Below are positions 40,237 to 48,428 of a stretch of 64,000 nucleotides of DNA, one piece after another (within the stretch, counting starts at the first letter, position 1; the number at the start of each line of letters is the position of its first letter). The notes beneath the pieces were generated by a model. That model ran no database searches. It saw nothing but the letters and a program-made list of their open reading frames with translations, and had not been told where the DNA came from. This DNA is from JAJPHI01 sp035541875. GTDB taxonomy: Bacteria > Desulfobacterota > Binatia > Binatales > Binataceae. The stretch is from NCBI GenBank assembly GCA_035541875.1, contig DATKML010000037.1, positions 57,001-121,000 of the forward strand, written 5' to 3'. The position numbers and the translations under genes are program-made.

Positions 40237-43200
40237 ATGAGCCAGCCAACCTTAGTTGAAATTCCGCAGCCGCCGACCAAGACCCTTCTGGGTAACCTGC
40301 TCGACCTCGATCGCCATAATCCAATCCAGGGCTTCGGGCGACTCGCGAAAGAGTACGGCCCGATCTACAAGCTGACCCTCCGCGGAAGGACCGCGGTGCT
40401 GGTCTCGAGTTACGAACTGGTGAATGAGCTCTGCGATGAGGCGCGCTTCGACAAGTCAATCGAGGGTGCCCTGCGCAAGGTGCGTCAGTTTGGGGGCGAT
40501 GGACTTTTCACGGCCGAGACCTCCGAGCCGAACTGGCAGAAGGCGCACTATATCCTGCTGCCTAACTTCAGCCAGCGAGCGATGCGCTCGTACCATCCGG
40601 CGATGGTCGATATCGCCACTCAGCTGATTACCAAGCTTGAGCGTCTCAATCCCGATGACGAGGTCGATGTCGCCCGCGAGATGACCGCTTTGACGCTCGA
40701 TACGATTGGGCTCGCTGGTTTCGACTATCGTTTCAATTCGTTCTACCGCGAGGGGAACCATCCGTTCGTCGAAGCTATGGTCGATGCGCTGACCGGCGCG
40801 ATGCAACAGATGCAACGGATGCCGGGTGAGGATCTGATCCGACGCAAACGTGACCGCAAGTTCTGGCGCGATATCGGATACATGAACAACGTCGCCGATC
40901 GGCTGGTGCGGGAACGGCGCGAGGCGGGGGCGGATATCGCGAACAAGCCCGACTTGCTCAATTACATGCTGGCGGGGGTGGATAAGAAATCGGGCGAGAA
41001 GCTCGACGACCTCAATATTCGCTACCAGATGATCACGTTTCTGATCGCTGGGCATGAAACGACGAGCGGCCTTCTATCGTTCGCGATTAACGCGCTGCTC
41101 AACAATGCCGAAGTGCTCAAGCGTGCGTACGCGGAAGTCGATCGTATTTTGGGCCCCGACCCGAAGCTCGTGCCGACGTACGAGCAGGTTGTACAGCTCA
41201 CATATATCACGCAGATCCTGAAAGAGACGTTGCGGTTGTGGCCGACGGCGCCTGCCTTCGCGCTGCGTCCGAAAGAAGACACTGTGCTGGGCGGCAAGTA
41301 CGAGGTCAAAAAGGACTACCAGATCCTCGTGCTGCTCTTTCAGCTCCATCGCGATCCGGCGATTTGGGGCAGCACCCCCGAGGTTTTTGATCCCGACAAC
41401 TTCACGCCCGAGGCCGAGCGCAAGCGGCCGGCAAATGCCTATAAGCCTTTCGGTAACGGGCAGCGGTCATGTATCGGGCGGCAGTTCGCGATGCAGGAAG
41501 CGACGCTCGTGCTCGGGATGCTGCTCCATCGCTTCAGGATGATCGATCACAAGGGTTACCGGCTGAAGATCAGGGAGTCGCTGACGATCAAGCCGGAGGG
41601 TTTCAAAATCAAAGTCCGTCCGCGTCTGAGCTCAGAGCGGGCACCGGCTCTAACTACAGGAACTGCTGTTCCACGAGATATGGGAATCAACGGCACGGCC
41701 GCAGCAGCGATGACTGCAGCTCAGGGGTCCCATCCAGCGGTGGCAACCCATGGCACGCCGCTGCTGGTGCTCTACGGATCGAATCTGGGAACCGCCGAAG
41801 AGATTGCGCATCGGATGGCGCAGGAGGGTGAGGCTCAAGGCTACGCCGTAAGAACGGCTCCACTTGATGAAGCCGTTGAGCATCTGCCCGCGGATGGCGC
41901 TGTGCTGATCGTTACCGCATCGTACAACGGCACGCCGCCGGACAATGCGGCGAAGTTCTGCGCGTGGCTGAGCAGCCCGGCTATGAACGAGAATGCGCTC
42001 GCCGGCGTGAAATACAGTGTCTTCGGATGCGGGAATCGCGACTGGGCGGCGACGTTTCAGGCAATCCCGCGTCTGATCGACGAGAAACTCGCGGCGCACG
42101 GGGCTACGCGAATCGCGGCGCGAGGCGAAGGCGATGCGCGCGACGATTTCGACGGGCAGTTCCAGGCCTGGAATCGCGGGCTCTGGCCCGATATGGCACG
42201 GACACTTGGTGTCGAAGTCGTGCAGGCGGGCGTGGCACGCGAGCCGCTCTATCAAGTCGAAGTTCTCGATCAGGCGCAGACGAATCCGATCGTCGAAACG
42301 CTCAACGCCCGCCGGATGAAGATCGTCGAGAACCGCGAGTTGCACACCAGGCATGGCGCGGCTCCGTCGGAACGATCGACGCGACATCTCGAAGTCGAGT
42401 TGCCCCAAGGGACTTCTTACTTTGCGGGTGACCATCTGGGCGTCGTGCCGCATAATCCCTTGGCGACGGTACAACGCGTCGCCCGGCGGTTCGGCTTTGA
42501 GGACAGCGCCGTGGTACGTATCCGCAAGACCGCCAAGCGACGATCGTCGCTGCCGGTCGATGAGCCGATTGCGGTGGAGACACTCCTGCGTGATTACGTC
42601 GAACTACAGGCACCAGCGACGCGCAGCCAAATCGAAGTGATGGCGCGCTTTACCGCCTGCCCGCCGGAGAAGCAGAAGCTCGCCGCCCTTATCGCCGACG
42701 ACGAAGGATCCGCCGCACGCTACCGCGATGAGATTCTCACGAAGCGCAAATCGGTAATCGATCTGCTCGAAGAATGTCCGGCGTGTGATCTGCCGTTTGG
42801 CGCGTATCTCGAGATGCTGTCGCCGCTCGCGCCGCGCTACTACTCGATTTCATCTTCGCCGCTAGCTAACCCGTCGCGATGCAGTCTCACTGTGGCGGTG
42901 GTTGCGGGACCCGCGCTAGCGGGGCATGGCGAGTATCGCGGCGTATGCTCGAACTATCTGCTTGAGCAAGAGGCTGGCGACGGGATTCTCGCGGCGGTGC
43001 GGGACAACCATTCGCGCTTCCGCCTGCCCGACGATCCTGCGACGCCAATCATCATGATCGGACCCGGAACCGGCTTGGCGCCCTTTCGCGGCTTTATCCA
43101 GGAGCGGGCGGTTATCAAGAATCAGGCGCGGACTGTGGGACCGGCGTTGCTGTTCTTCGGATGCCGCCATCCTGAGCAGGATTTTATCTATGCCGACGAA

Positions 43201-43506
43201 CTGCGCGCATGGAACGACCAGGGCGTCGTGGAATTGCAGACGGCGTTCTCGCGCCTCGATCCGTCGAAAAAGTGCTACGTGCAGGACAAGCTCCGCGAAT
43301 GCGGTGATCGCGTTTGGGGGCTAATCGAACAGGGTGCGATAATCTACGTCTGCGGCGATGCGAGCCAGATGGCTCCAAGCGTACGGCACGCATTGGCTGA
43401 GCTGTACGCGGATCGCAAGGGTGCGACCGTGGAGCAGGGCGAGGCCTGGATCGACCAACTGATGGTGCAGAATCGCTACCTGGTCGATGTCTGGTCGGCG
43501 AGCTGA
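40237..43506 (+). CDS. Self-sufficient cytochrome P450/NADPH-P450 reductase fusion (CYP102-like)
   Basis: A 1089-residue single-chain monooxygenase like Bacillus P450 BM3, which hydroxylates fatty acids with NADPH. The P450 domain (about 1-470) has the I-helix motif AGHETTSG with Thr276, the ExxR pair Glu330/Arg333 and the haem loop FGNGQRSCIGRQ with Cys412. The flavodoxin (FMN) domain follows (about 505-650, LVLYGSNLGTAEEIA). The FAD/NADPH reductase part comes last (RYYSISSSP, GVCSNYL, GPGTGLAPFRGFIQER, YVCGDASQM). All catalytic elements are intact. Substrate is not readable; fatty acids are the family norm. It lies 17 bases upstream of nadC. Confidence 0.96.
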   Translation: MSQPTLVEIPQPPTKTLLGNLLDLDRHNPIQGFGRLAKEYGPIYKLTLRGRTAVLVSSYELVNELCDEARFDKSIEGALRKVRQFGGDGLFTAETSEPNWQKAHYILLPNFSQRAMRSYHPAMVDIATQLITKLERLNPDDEVDVAREMTALTLDTIGLAGFDYRFNSFYREGNHPFVEAMVDALTGAMQQMQRMPGEDLIRRKRDRKFWRDIGYMNNVADRLVRERREAGADIANKPDLLNYMLAGVDKKSGEKLDDLNIRYQMITFLIAGHETTSGLLSFAINALLNNAEVLKRAYAEVDRILGPDPKLVPTYEQVVQLTYITQILKETLRLWPTAPAFALRPKEDTVLGGKYEVKKDYQILVLLFQLHRDPAIWGSTPEVFDPDNFTPEAERKRPANAYKPFGNGQRSCIGRQFAMQEATLVLGMLLHRFRMIDHKGYRLKIRESLTIKPEGFKIKVRPRLSSERAPALTTGTAVPRDMGINGTAAAAMTAAQGSHPAVATHGTPLLVLYGSNLGTAEEIAHRMAQEGEAQGYAVRTAPLDEAVEHLPADGAVLIVTASYNGTPPDNAAKFCAWLSSPAMNENALAGVKYSVFGCGNRDWAATFQAIPRLIDEKLAAHGATRIAARGEGDARDDFDGQFQAWNRGLWPDMARTLGVEVVQAGVAREPLYQVEVLDQAQTNPIVETLNARRMKIVENRELHTRHGAAPSERSTRHLEVELPQGTSYFAGDHLGVVPHNPLATVQRVARRFGFEDSAVVRIRKTAKRRSSLPVDEPIAVETLLRDYVELQAPATRSQIEVMARFTACPPEKQKLAALIADDEGSAARYRDEILTKRKSVIDLLEECPACDLPFGAYLEMLSPLAPRYYSISSSPLANPSRCSLTVAVVAGPALAGHGEYRGVCSNYLLEQEAGDGILAAVRDNHSRFRLPDDPATPIIMIGPGTGLAPFRGFIQERAVIKNQARTVGPALLFFGCRHPEQDFIYADELRAWNDQGVVELQTAFSRLDPSKKCYVQDKLRECGDRVWGLIEQGAIIYVCGDASQMAPSVRHALAELYADRKGATVEQGEAWIDQLMVQNRYLVDVWSAS

Positions 43507-43523
43507 TCGTCGGGAGGATAGAG

Positions 43524-44378
43524 ATGGAGTTACTGCGACAGCTCGATATTACTGAATTGATCAAACAGGCTCTGGCTGAAGACGTGGGGCAGGGCGATAT
43601 TACCACTGCCGCGACAGTGCCCGCGGGGCGTCACGGTCGGGCGCGTATCACAGTCAAGGAGCCTGACGGCATCATCTTCTGCGGCGGTCTGATAATCGAG
43701 CAGACTTTTGCGCAGGCTGGCGCCAATCCGGTGATTAACTCGCTGGCGGCTGAAGGCGCGCGACTCCATCAGGGCGTTGTCGCGGCCGATATCGCGGGGA
43801 ATCTCGCCGGCCTGCTCCGTGGCGAGCGGGTCGCGCTGAACTTCGCGCAACTGATGTCGGGTATCGCTACGATCACTCATCGCTATGTCGAGGCGGTGAA
43901 GGGCACTCGCGCGAAGATTATCGACACCCGCAAGACTCACCCGGGGCTGCGCGCGATCGAAAAGTATGCGGTGCGATGTGGCGGCGGCACGAATCATCGC
44001 TTCGGCCTCGATAGCGGCGTGCTGATCAAGGACAACCACATCGCGGCTGCCGGCGGTATCAAGGCAGCACTCGAAGGCGCTCATCGAATCGCTCCGCACA
44101 CCTTGCGGATTCAGATTGAGTGCGAGACTTTGGGACAAGTCGAAGAAGCGGTGAAATATGGCGCCGGCGCGATTCTGCTCGACAATATGTCGCTTGATAA
44201 TTTGCGACGGGCCCGAGAACTTGTCGGGCCGGGAATCGTGCTGGAAGCGTCGGGGGGTGTGACACTCGAAACGGTACGCGCGATTGCCGAAACTGGAGTC
44301 GATCTGATTTCGGTGGGTGCGCTGACCCATTCGGCCCGTGCGGTGGACTTGAGTATGCGGATTACGCTCAACTCGTAA
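43524..44378 (+). CDS. nadC: Nicotinate-nucleotide pyrophosphorylase (quinolinate phosphoribosyltransferase)
   Basis: Converts quinolinate and PRPP to nicotinate mononucleotide in NAD synthesis. The 284 residues include ALAEDVGQGDITTAAT, ERVALNFAQLMSGIATIT, IIDTRKTHPGLRAIEKYAV, GGGTNHRFGLDSGVLIKDNH and LEASGGVTLETVRAIAETGVD, which are the substrate-binding motifs. It follows the P450 gene by 17 bases and may share its transcript. The frame is well defined and the protein has normal length. Confidence 0.95.
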   Translation: MELLRQLDITELIKQALAEDVGQGDITTAATVPAGRHGRARITVKEPDGIIFCGGLIIEQTFAQAGANPVINSLAAEGARLHQGVVAADIAGNLAGLLRGERVALNFAQLMSGIATITHRYVEAVKGTRAKIIDTRKTHPGLRAIEKYAVRCGGGTNHRFGLDSGVLIKDNHIAAAGGIKAALEGAHRIAPHTLRIQIECETLGQVEEAVKYGAGAILLDNMSLDNLRRARELVGPGIVLEASGGVTLETVRAIAETGVDLISVGALTHSARAVDLSMRITLNS

Positions 44379-44437
44379 TTCCAACGTATCGCCTGCGGAT
44401 GCGTTTTCATCAGAAAGGATGAAAGGTGAGGTGCTCT

Positions 44438-45118
44438 ATGGATAAGGCCACTTTCCATACGGAAATTGACAAAATCGTCTCCGAGTACCGTCTCAGTCAG
44501 CATCCCTACGTTCAGGCGATTCACGCAGGCAAAGCGCCGCGCGAATTGCTGAAAAATTATCCGATTCAGCACTACGAGATGACGGTGCGCGATTCGGCTC
44601 CGCTTTCGGCTGAAGTTTTCCTGCGCCTGCGCGCAATCGATGAAAAAGTCAGTCGTGGTGCGGCCAAGAGCTTCGCGGAAGAGGCGCTCGGTATCTACAG
44701 CAATTCGGCGGGTCACGAAGAGTTGCTGTTCGAACTCTGGGAGGGCGGTCTCGGACTGCCACGCGAGCAACTCAAGCGATCGGTCGGCGGCGAGGACGCC
44801 ATTGCGTTCAATGCCTGCATGTATCGCTTGCTGCGACTCAAGCCGCAGTTCCTCGGTGCGATCGGGTTGATGGAAGAGATCGAAGTCGAGGCCTATCGGA
44901 TGCTGATGGAAGGGATGGCCGAGCACTACGGGATCGGCATGGAGCATCTGCGTTTCTTCTCAGTACACTACGAAGCCGACAAGGAGCACGGGCAGGCGGG
45001 CCATCGGAGTATCGATCGCTTTGTGGCCGGCACCGGTCGCGAAGAGGAGTTTTTGACCGAGGCGCGCTGTCTTGCCCACTTCTTCTGGAAGGGCTTCGAC
45101 AACATGATGACCGTCTAG
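44438..45118 (+). CDS. Haem-oxygenase-fold (HDO-type) di-iron protein, PqqC/TenA/CADD-like
   Basis: A 226-residue all-helical protein, likely of the haem-oxygenase-like di-metal oxidase or oxygenase superfamily. The pattern H177-x3-D181-x2-H184 (VHYEADKEH) matches the metal-site helix of that group; upstream acidic and His residues (Glu82, His93 in SNSAGHEELLFEL; Glu148/151) could complete the site. Such proteins include the p-aminobenzoate-forming CADD and fatty-acid or amino-acid oxidative enzymes; TenA and PqqC share the fold without iron. The substrate cannot be named. ATG 44438 is chosen with GAGGTG just upstream. It sits between nadC and birA, suggesting a cofactor link. Confidence 0.65.
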   Translation: MDKATFHTEIDKIVSEYRLSQHPYVQAIHAGKAPRELLKNYPIQHYEMTVRDSAPLSAEVFLRLRAIDEKVSRGAAKSFAEEALGIYSNSAGHEELLFELWEGGLGLPREQLKRSVGGEDAIAFNACMYRLLRLKPQFLGAIGLMEEIEVEAYRMLMEGMAEHYGIGMEHLRFFSVHYEADKEHGQAGHRSIDRFVAGTGREEEFLTEARCLAHFFWKGFDNMMTV

Positions 45119-45131
45119 GGTCGGAGCGGCC

Positions 45132-45929
45132 GTGGCAAATAATCCCTATGCGTCGATTGAGCACGGCGAGCCGGGGACGATCGGCTGGCGGATTCACTAC
45201 TTCGAGGAAGTAACTTCGACCCAGCACGTCGCCGCCGAGATGGCCGAGGCTGGAGCGGCACAGGGAACGGTTGTTATCGCCGAATTGCAAACGGCTGGGC
45301 GCGGACGCTTGGGGCGAACGTGGCATTCGCCTTCGGGGTTGAATCTCTACACCACGATTATCCTGAGACCGACGCGGCCGATAGCGGAAGTTCCGCGCCT
45401 GAGCCTGATGGCTGGTATCGCCTCCGCGGAGACGCTCGCGACGGTGGCGCCGGGTTTGGCCGCGCTCAAGTGGCCGAACGACATCTGGCTCAATGGACGC
45501 AAAGCCGGTGGTATCATTTCGGAGGCTATCGCTGACGCGAAACAGCAACTCTCTTGTGTGCTGATTGGAATCGGCCTGAACCTGAACCTCGGTCCCGACG
45601 ATATCCCCGCCGACCTTCGTGACAAAGCGACCTCCGTAAGGATTGCGACCGGCCATCGATGCGATCGGATAGCCGTTGCTGCAACACTTTTTAATCGCCT
45701 CAACTCTCGCTATATGGAAATTGAAGGGCATGGCTTCGCTGCCCTGCGCGCGGAGTACGAGAGGTACTTCGCCCTGACGGGAAAGATGGTGACGGTAGTC
45801 GATGGAACTTCGAGAATTAGCGGACGCGTCAGCGGAATCGACGCGGACGGTGCGATGATGCTCGAAACGGCTAGCGGTACGATCCATGTGATGGCGGGCG
45901 AAGTCAGCGTCGAGGGAGCATACGCATAA
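45132..45929 (+). CDS. birA: Biotin--protein ligase, monofunctional
   Basis: Attaches biotin to the carrier domain of acetyl-CoA carboxylase via biotinyl-AMP. The 265-residue protein has EVTSTQHVAAEMAEAG, ELQTAGRGRLGRTWHSPSGL with the GRGRxGRxW biotin/ATP loop, LKWPNDIWLNGRKAGGII and a C-terminal SH3-like domain. The N-terminal DNA-binding domain of bifunctional BirA is absent, so it is a class I ligase with no repressor function. GTG 45132 follows the preceding gene by 13 bases. Confidence 0.93.
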   Translation: MANNPYASIEHGEPGTIGWRIHYFEEVTSTQHVAAEMAEAGAAQGTVVIAELQTAGRGRLGRTWHSPSGLNLYTTIILRPTRPIAEVPRLSLMAGIASAETLATVAPGLAALKWPNDIWLNGRKAGGIISEAIADAKQQLSCVLIGIGLNLNLGPDDIPADLRDKATSVRIATGHRCDRIAVAATLFNRLNSRYMEIEGHGFAALRAEYERYFALTGKMVTVVDGTSRISGRVSGIDADGAMMLETASGTIHVMAGEVSVEGAYA

Positions 45930-45943
45930 GGAGTGATAGTCAC

Positions 45944-45970
45944 CTGATCCCACTGTAAGGCGGATCAGGA
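45944..45970 (+). terminator. Inverted repeat after birA
   Basis: CCTGATCC at 45944-45951 and GGATCAGG at 45963-45970 form an eight-base-pair stem with an 11-base loop, 14 bases downstream of the birA stop and upstream of the EF-G-like gene. It may end the nadC-birA transcript, but no U-run follows. A 13-base palindrome TGTAAGCGTTACA sits further on at 45996-46008, shortly before the ribosome site GAGAGGTG of the next gene, and could be an operator. Confidence 0.4.
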
Positions 45971-46023
45971 TATGGGCTGCAGAAAGTTTGGTTATGTAAG
46001 CGTTACAGAGAGGTGAACAGATT

Positions 46024-48135
46024 ATGCCTGTGGAGGAAGTCGGACGGCTTAGAACCATCGCGATTGTCGGCCAGGGCGGCGTAGGCAAGACCCAACTAGC
46101 CGAAGCGATGTTATTCACTGCCGGAGCCACGACCCGCTTGGGTCGTCCGGATGACGGGACGGCGCTCATGGATATCGAGCCCGAGGAACAAGCCCGTCAC
46201 ATCTCAATTAGTTCATCCTTTCATCATCTCAACTGGAAAAAGACCGAAGTAATACTCGCCAATACGCCCGGCTACACGGCGTTCCTTCCTGACAGCTTTA
46301 CAACTCTCCGCGCGGTCGACGGTGCGGTTTTCGTCGTCTCGGGCGGTGGCGATCTAAAGGTCGAAGGCGAGAAGCTCTTCGAGCAGATCAATGAGCGGAA
46401 GCTTCCGCGGATCGCGTTCGTATCGCGCCTCGATCGTGAGCGGATGAGGTTCGATGCCGCTGTTGCCGACCTCGAAAAGGTTCTCGATGCCAAGCCCGTC
46501 GTCCTGACCTTCCCTATCGGCGAAGAGACGAACTTCAACGGCGTCGTCGATGTCCTTGCGATGAAAGCGCTGGTTTACGGTGACTCGTCGGGTAAAGCGA
46601 AAGAGGAGCCGCTGAACGGCGATCTCAAAGCGCAGGCGGAAGCTGCGCGGACGCGTTTATGTGAAGCCGTCGCCGAGACCGATGACGCACTGCTCGAGAA
46701 ATATCTCGACAAGGGCGAACTGGAAGACGACGAGTTGCGCGCGGCGCTTCACGCCGCGGTGATTGCCGGCAAAATAACGCCGGTACTTTGCGGCTCCGGC
46801 GTCAAAGATATTGGTGTCGGGCCACTCCTCGACGCCGTGACGACGCTGCTGCCTGCGCCGACCGAAAGACCTGCTCTGATCGGGCAAGCCAACGGTAATG
46901 GAGCGGTCGAGCGCACCCCGGATCCGTCTGCGCCCTTTTCGGCGTATGTCTTTAAAACCGTGATCGATCCTTTCGCCGGCAAGCTCTCGATTATGCGTGT
47001 GATCTCCGGTACGGCCCATAGCGACGCGACCGTGCTCAACTCGACGCACGCGTCGAAGGAGCATTTCGGGCAGTTGTTGCGGCTTGAGGGCAAGAAGCAG
47101 ACTCCGCTGAACGTCGCACTCCCGGGTGAGATCGTCGCTGTCGCCAAGCTCAAGCAGACGACTACCGGCGATACGCTATGTGACGAAAAGGCGGCTGTGA
47201 CTTTTCCGCCGGTCGAGAAGCCCCAGCCCGTCATTTCGTTCGCGCTTCGACCCAAAACTCGCGCCGACGAAGAGAAGGCTTCGCAGGCGTTGGCGCGGCT
47301 GCTCGAAGAGGACCCCGCCCTGGATACGCATCGCGATCCACAGACCCACGAGATCATCCTCTCGGGCAACGGTCAGATGCATATCGAAGTGACCGTCGAG
47401 AAGCTGAAGCGGAAATTCAACGTCGAGGTCGAACTCACGGCGCCGAAAGTTCCCTACAAAGAGACGATCAAGGGACGCGCTGAGGCGCAGGGCAAGTACA
47501 AGCGGCAGTCGGGCGGACGCGGCCAATATGGCGATTGCTGGCTGAAGATCGAACCGCTCGGGCGCGGCGGTGGGTTCGAGTTTATCGACCAGATCGTCGG
47601 CGGAGCGATACCGCGTAATTTTATTCCCTCGGTGGAGAAGGGTATCCGCAATACGCTGGTCGAAGGATGCGTTGCAGGATTCCCGATGGTCGATGTTAAG
47701 GTCACGGTCTTCGACGGCAGCTATCACGAAGTCGATTCCTCCGACATGGCGTTCCAGATCGCAGCCTCGATGGGCTTCAAAACCGCCGTAGAGAAAGCAA
47801 AACCGATCCTGCTCGAGCCAGTGATGGCCGTTGACGTCACCTGTCCGGACGAGTGCATGGGCGACGTGATCGGCGACCTTAACTCACGCCGCGGCCGCGT
47901 ATTGGGGATGGATTCCAAGGGGCACGGGCAGATGATCAAGGCCTTGGTGCCGATGTCCGAAATTCTGAAATATGCGCCGGATTTGCGCTCGATGACTTCC
48001 GGACGCGGCGGTTTCGAGGCGCGCTTCTCGCACTACGACGAGGTTCCGCCACCGATCGCCGAAAAAGTGATCAAGGAAGCACGCGAGGCGCGGGAGGCCG
48101 CGGGCCATCATCACCCACAGCCCGCTGGTCACTGA
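46024..48135 (+). CDS. EF-G-like translation factor with degenerate GTPase motifs
   Basis: A 703-residue homologue of elongation factor G with all five EF-G domains. G1 GQGGVGKT keeps a P-loop. But the G2 region reads HISISSS instead of the canonical GITI with its Thr, G3 is ANTPGYTAF rather than DTPGH (Asp to Asn, catalytic His to Tyr), and G4 is SRLDRE rather than NKxD. The C-terminal domains are well conserved (QSGGRGQYGDCWLKIEPL, NSRRGRVLGMD). This is the EF-G2/EF-G-like subfamily; a mycobacterial EF-G2 is reported to bind GTP but lack ribosome-dependent GTPase activity. It is not expected to replace canonical EF-G. The start has GAGAGGTG nearby. Confidence 0.88.
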   Translation: MPVEEVGRLRTIAIVGQGGVGKTQLAEAMLFTAGATTRLGRPDDGTALMDIEPEEQARHISISSSFHHLNWKKTEVILANTPGYTAFLPDSFTTLRAVDGAVFVVSGGGDLKVEGEKLFEQINERKLPRIAFVSRLDRERMRFDAAVADLEKVLDAKPVVLTFPIGEETNFNGVVDVLAMKALVYGDSSGKAKEEPLNGDLKAQAEAARTRLCEAVAETDDALLEKYLDKGELEDDELRAALHAAVIAGKITPVLCGSGVKDIGVGPLLDAVTTLLPAPTERPALIGQANGNGAVERTPDPSAPFSAYVFKTVIDPFAGKLSIMRVISGTAHSDATVLNSTHASKEHFGQLLRLEGKKQTPLNVALPGEIVAVAKLKQTTTGDTLCDEKAAVTFPPVEKPQPVISFALRPKTRADEEKASQALARLLEEDPALDTHRDPQTHEIILSGNGQMHIEVTVEKLKRKFNVEVELTAPKVPYKETIKGRAEAQGKYKRQSGGRGQYGDCWLKIEPLGRGGGFEFIDQIVGGAIPRNFIPSVEKGIRNTLVEGCVAGFPMVDVKVTVFDGSYHEVDSSDMAFQIAASMGFKTAVEKAKPILLEPVMAVDVTCPDECMGDVIGDLNSRRGRVLGMDSKGHGQMIKALVPMSEILKYAPDLRSMTSGRGGFEARFSHYDEVPPPIAEKVIKEAREAREAAGHHHPQPAGH

Positions 48136-48144
48136 ACAATTGTG

Positions 48145-48176
48145 CGGCAGAGGGGTCTAATCGCACCCCTCTGCCG
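48145..48176 (+). terminator. Strong hairpin after the EF-G-like gene
   Basis: CGGCAGAGGGGT (48145-48156), an eight-base loop and ACCCCTCTGCCG (48165-48176) form a perfect 12-base-pair stem, nine bases after the EF-G-like stop and 26 bases before DUF2905. Its stability suggests transcript-end formation or attenuation between the two. There is no U-run after the stem, so factor-independent termination is not certain. Confidence 0.6.
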
Positions 48177-48202
48177 GTGCTGCTAAAATACGCATCAGAT
48201 TT

Positions 48203-48427
48203 ATGGCGGCACTGGGCAAATCGCTGGTCGGCTTGGGAGTGCTGATCACGATTGTCGGTTTGGTTCTCTGGGGCGGTTCACGCGTTCCGTGGCTTGGCCG
48301 ATTGGGCCGTCTTCCCGGCGATATCTATATCCAGCGCGATAACTTCAGTTTCTATTTTCCTGTAGCGACTTCGATTCTAATCAGCGTGATCCTTTCGCTT
48401 ATCCTCAGGTTCCTGATCAGGCGGTAG
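48203..48427 (+). CDS. DUF2905 family small membrane protein
   Basis: A 74-residue protein with two hydrophobic helices (about 5-22 and 48-68) flanking the family signature GRLPGDIYIQRDNFSFYFP, which is diagnostic of DUF2905. Function in the family is unknown. The stop is one base before the ATG of the NtrY-like kinase, so the two are almost certainly translated from one message, and it may be the first gene of the kinase-LpxC operon. Confidence 0.92.
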   Translation: MAALGKSLVGLGVLITIVGLVLWGGSRVPWLGRLGRLPGDIYIQRDNFSFYFPVATSILISVILSLILRFLIRR

Positions 48428-48428
48428 G

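Noticed and set aside
44838..46169. 443-residue minus-strand open frame opposite birA
   Set aside because: It runs antisense across birA and the start of the EF-G-like gene; low-complexity Arg/Ser composition and no motif.
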